From NCBI GenBank assembly GCA_963580285.1, contig OY757024.1, positions 124,062,045 through 124,126,044 of the forward strand: a stretch of DNA of 64,000 nt, read 5' to 3'. Under the pieces are notes generated by a model. It had not been told where the DNA came from. It saw nothing but the letters and a program-made list of their open reading frames with translations, and did no database searches. Each line of letters opens with the position of its first letter. Position 1 is the stretch's first letter. Both the position numbers and the translations under genes were made by a program. This DNA is from Lucinisca nassula (Eukaryota; Mollusca; Bivalvia; Lucinida; Lucinidae). Positions 63,362 through 64,000 of this stretch are shown here, one piece after another.

Positions 63362-63516
63362 TCACTTAATGATTGTCTGTCTCCTGTACTTTGCCTCGTA
63401 TTTCCCCACATCAAACTTTCTCTTGCAGCCATTGTAGTTCATGTAACGAATCTTTCCAAAAACCTCCCTTTCCTTCCAGCCTTGATCATGTATCCCACAG
63501 ATTGACCACATACAAC
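63362..63516 (-). CDS. Class II CPD photolyase, last exon (gene continues beyond 64000)
   Basis: The - strand exon starts after the 3' splice site TTTTACTGTAG and codes 50 residues and a TGA stop (63364-63362). The stretch [14 protein letters not shown] followed by [18 protein letters not shown] is the hallmark C-terminal end of animal class II cyclobutane pyrimidine dimer photolyases (flavoprotein, EC 4.1.99.3), which use blue light and FADH- to split UV-induced dimers in DNA. The first Gly codon is split (phase 1). Family members end shortly after this motif, so the stop at YRRQTIIK is credible; a GTGAGG donor overlapping the stop is the alternative. Upstream exons, including those with the antenna and most FAD contacts, lie outside the window. 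Confidence 0.93.
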
Positions 63517-63639
63517 CTACAGTAAAATAAACATCTACATGTATGTACGAGAAAAGTTTCAAATTAAAATTACAATATTTTTCTTACTTATCAGAGCTTT
63601 GGAATTGTCTGATTTGTTCCATTACACTCAGGAAAACAG

Positions 63640-63800
63640 AATATAAGAATCTTATATGGGTGTGAGGGGTGGATGGAAAAATCTGTCCCGAGGGATACTG
63701 TCCGGCATCACGAGGCTTGCCGAGTGATGCCGGACAGTGATCCCGTGGGACGGATTTTTCTATCCACCCCTCACACCCATATTGGATTCTTTTTCTTGCA
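63640..63800. repeat. Long palindrome in repeat X
   Basis: Arms of about 55-60 bp (TATATGGGTGTGAGGGGTGG, GTCCGGCATCAC and complements) surround a loop GAGGCTTGCCGA. Outer arms TATAAGAATCTTATATGGG and CCATATTGGATTC match 53376-53440. It lies upstream of, or in an intron before, the last photolyase exon. Confidence 0.85.
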
Positions 63801-64000
63801 TACCTCCCATTTCTTAAAGCGGATTTTTAATGCTGCAGTCACTTCGGTTACCAACGTCTGCCATATTGTGTTGACACTGCAGGAATGTTTAGTGACGTTG
63901 CTGTGACGTCAACCTTTACGATGGCGCATACAAGGTCGTAATCAACCAGTGCATTTATCAAACATGCGATTATATTCGATTTGGGGTCGGAACACCAGGG
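63801..64000. other. Repeat X, right part
   Basis: No photolyase exon was found in the remaining bases; GGTCGGAACACCAGGG at the end matches GTTGGAACACCAGGG at 55710. Confidence 0.5.

Overview
The window looks like nuclear DNA from a repeat-rich animal, most probably a bivalve mollusc. The reasons are small phase-compatible exons separated by introns of up to about 12.4 kb, tRNA-derived SINEs with target duplications, a mariner transposon, dozens of hairpin MITEs, and tandem arrays with units of about 160 bp. The lineage is inferred from repeat style; no species call can be supported.

Two host genes are supported. The first lies on the + strand. Ten exons between 3043 and 42286 join without a frame break into the last 375 residues of a MYND zinc-finger protein. 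Its zinc finger is wholly in one exon (15714-15868), its stop codon is at 42284-42286, and its 5' exons lie upstream of the window or were not recognised. I do not recognise the protein beyond the MYND finger. The second gene enters from the right on the - strand. The exon at 63362-63516 encodes the conserved C-terminal end of a class II CPD photolyase and ends in a stop codon; the rest lies beyond 64000.

Almost everything else is mobile or tandem DNA. The window starts with tandem repeats, TTAA-bounded MITEs and a SINE (1-3000). Introns 1 to 5 (3.2-15.7 kb) hold hairpin MITEs, a nested SINE, a nested MITE with a 5-bp duplication, and a 1.5-kb tandem-array element (9031-10501). Intron 6 (15.9-17.7 kb) has a hAT-like MITE with an 8-bp target duplication. 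Intron 7 (17.8-30.3 kb) has a 6.5-kb array element into which a second, 4.6-kb array element has jumped, with a SINE nested as well. Introns 8 and 9 (30.3-42.2 kb) hold MITEs of at least six families, SINEs and minisatellites. Between the two genes (42.3-63.4 kb) lie a 3.5-kb array element, a mariner element with a transposase gene broken by two stops, a strange 2.2-kb element built from repeats of GGGTCAAAATATTAT and long C/G homopolymers, and many more MITEs.

The most interesting pattern is modularity. The same hairpin core (called core A here) recurs more than 30 times inside elements whose outer ends differ completely: several TTAA-bounded families and one hAT-like element. A second core (core B) recurs in at least three families. 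Core A carries one stem mismatch that is kept across families and is always in the same orientation relative to the element ends. In the same way, three unrelated ~160-bp tandem arrays carry the same pair of terminal modules. The window therefore looks like a sample of a MITE population that exchanges internal cassettes. No prokaryotic feature, CRISPR array, rRNA gene, functional tRNA gene or LTR retroelement was found.
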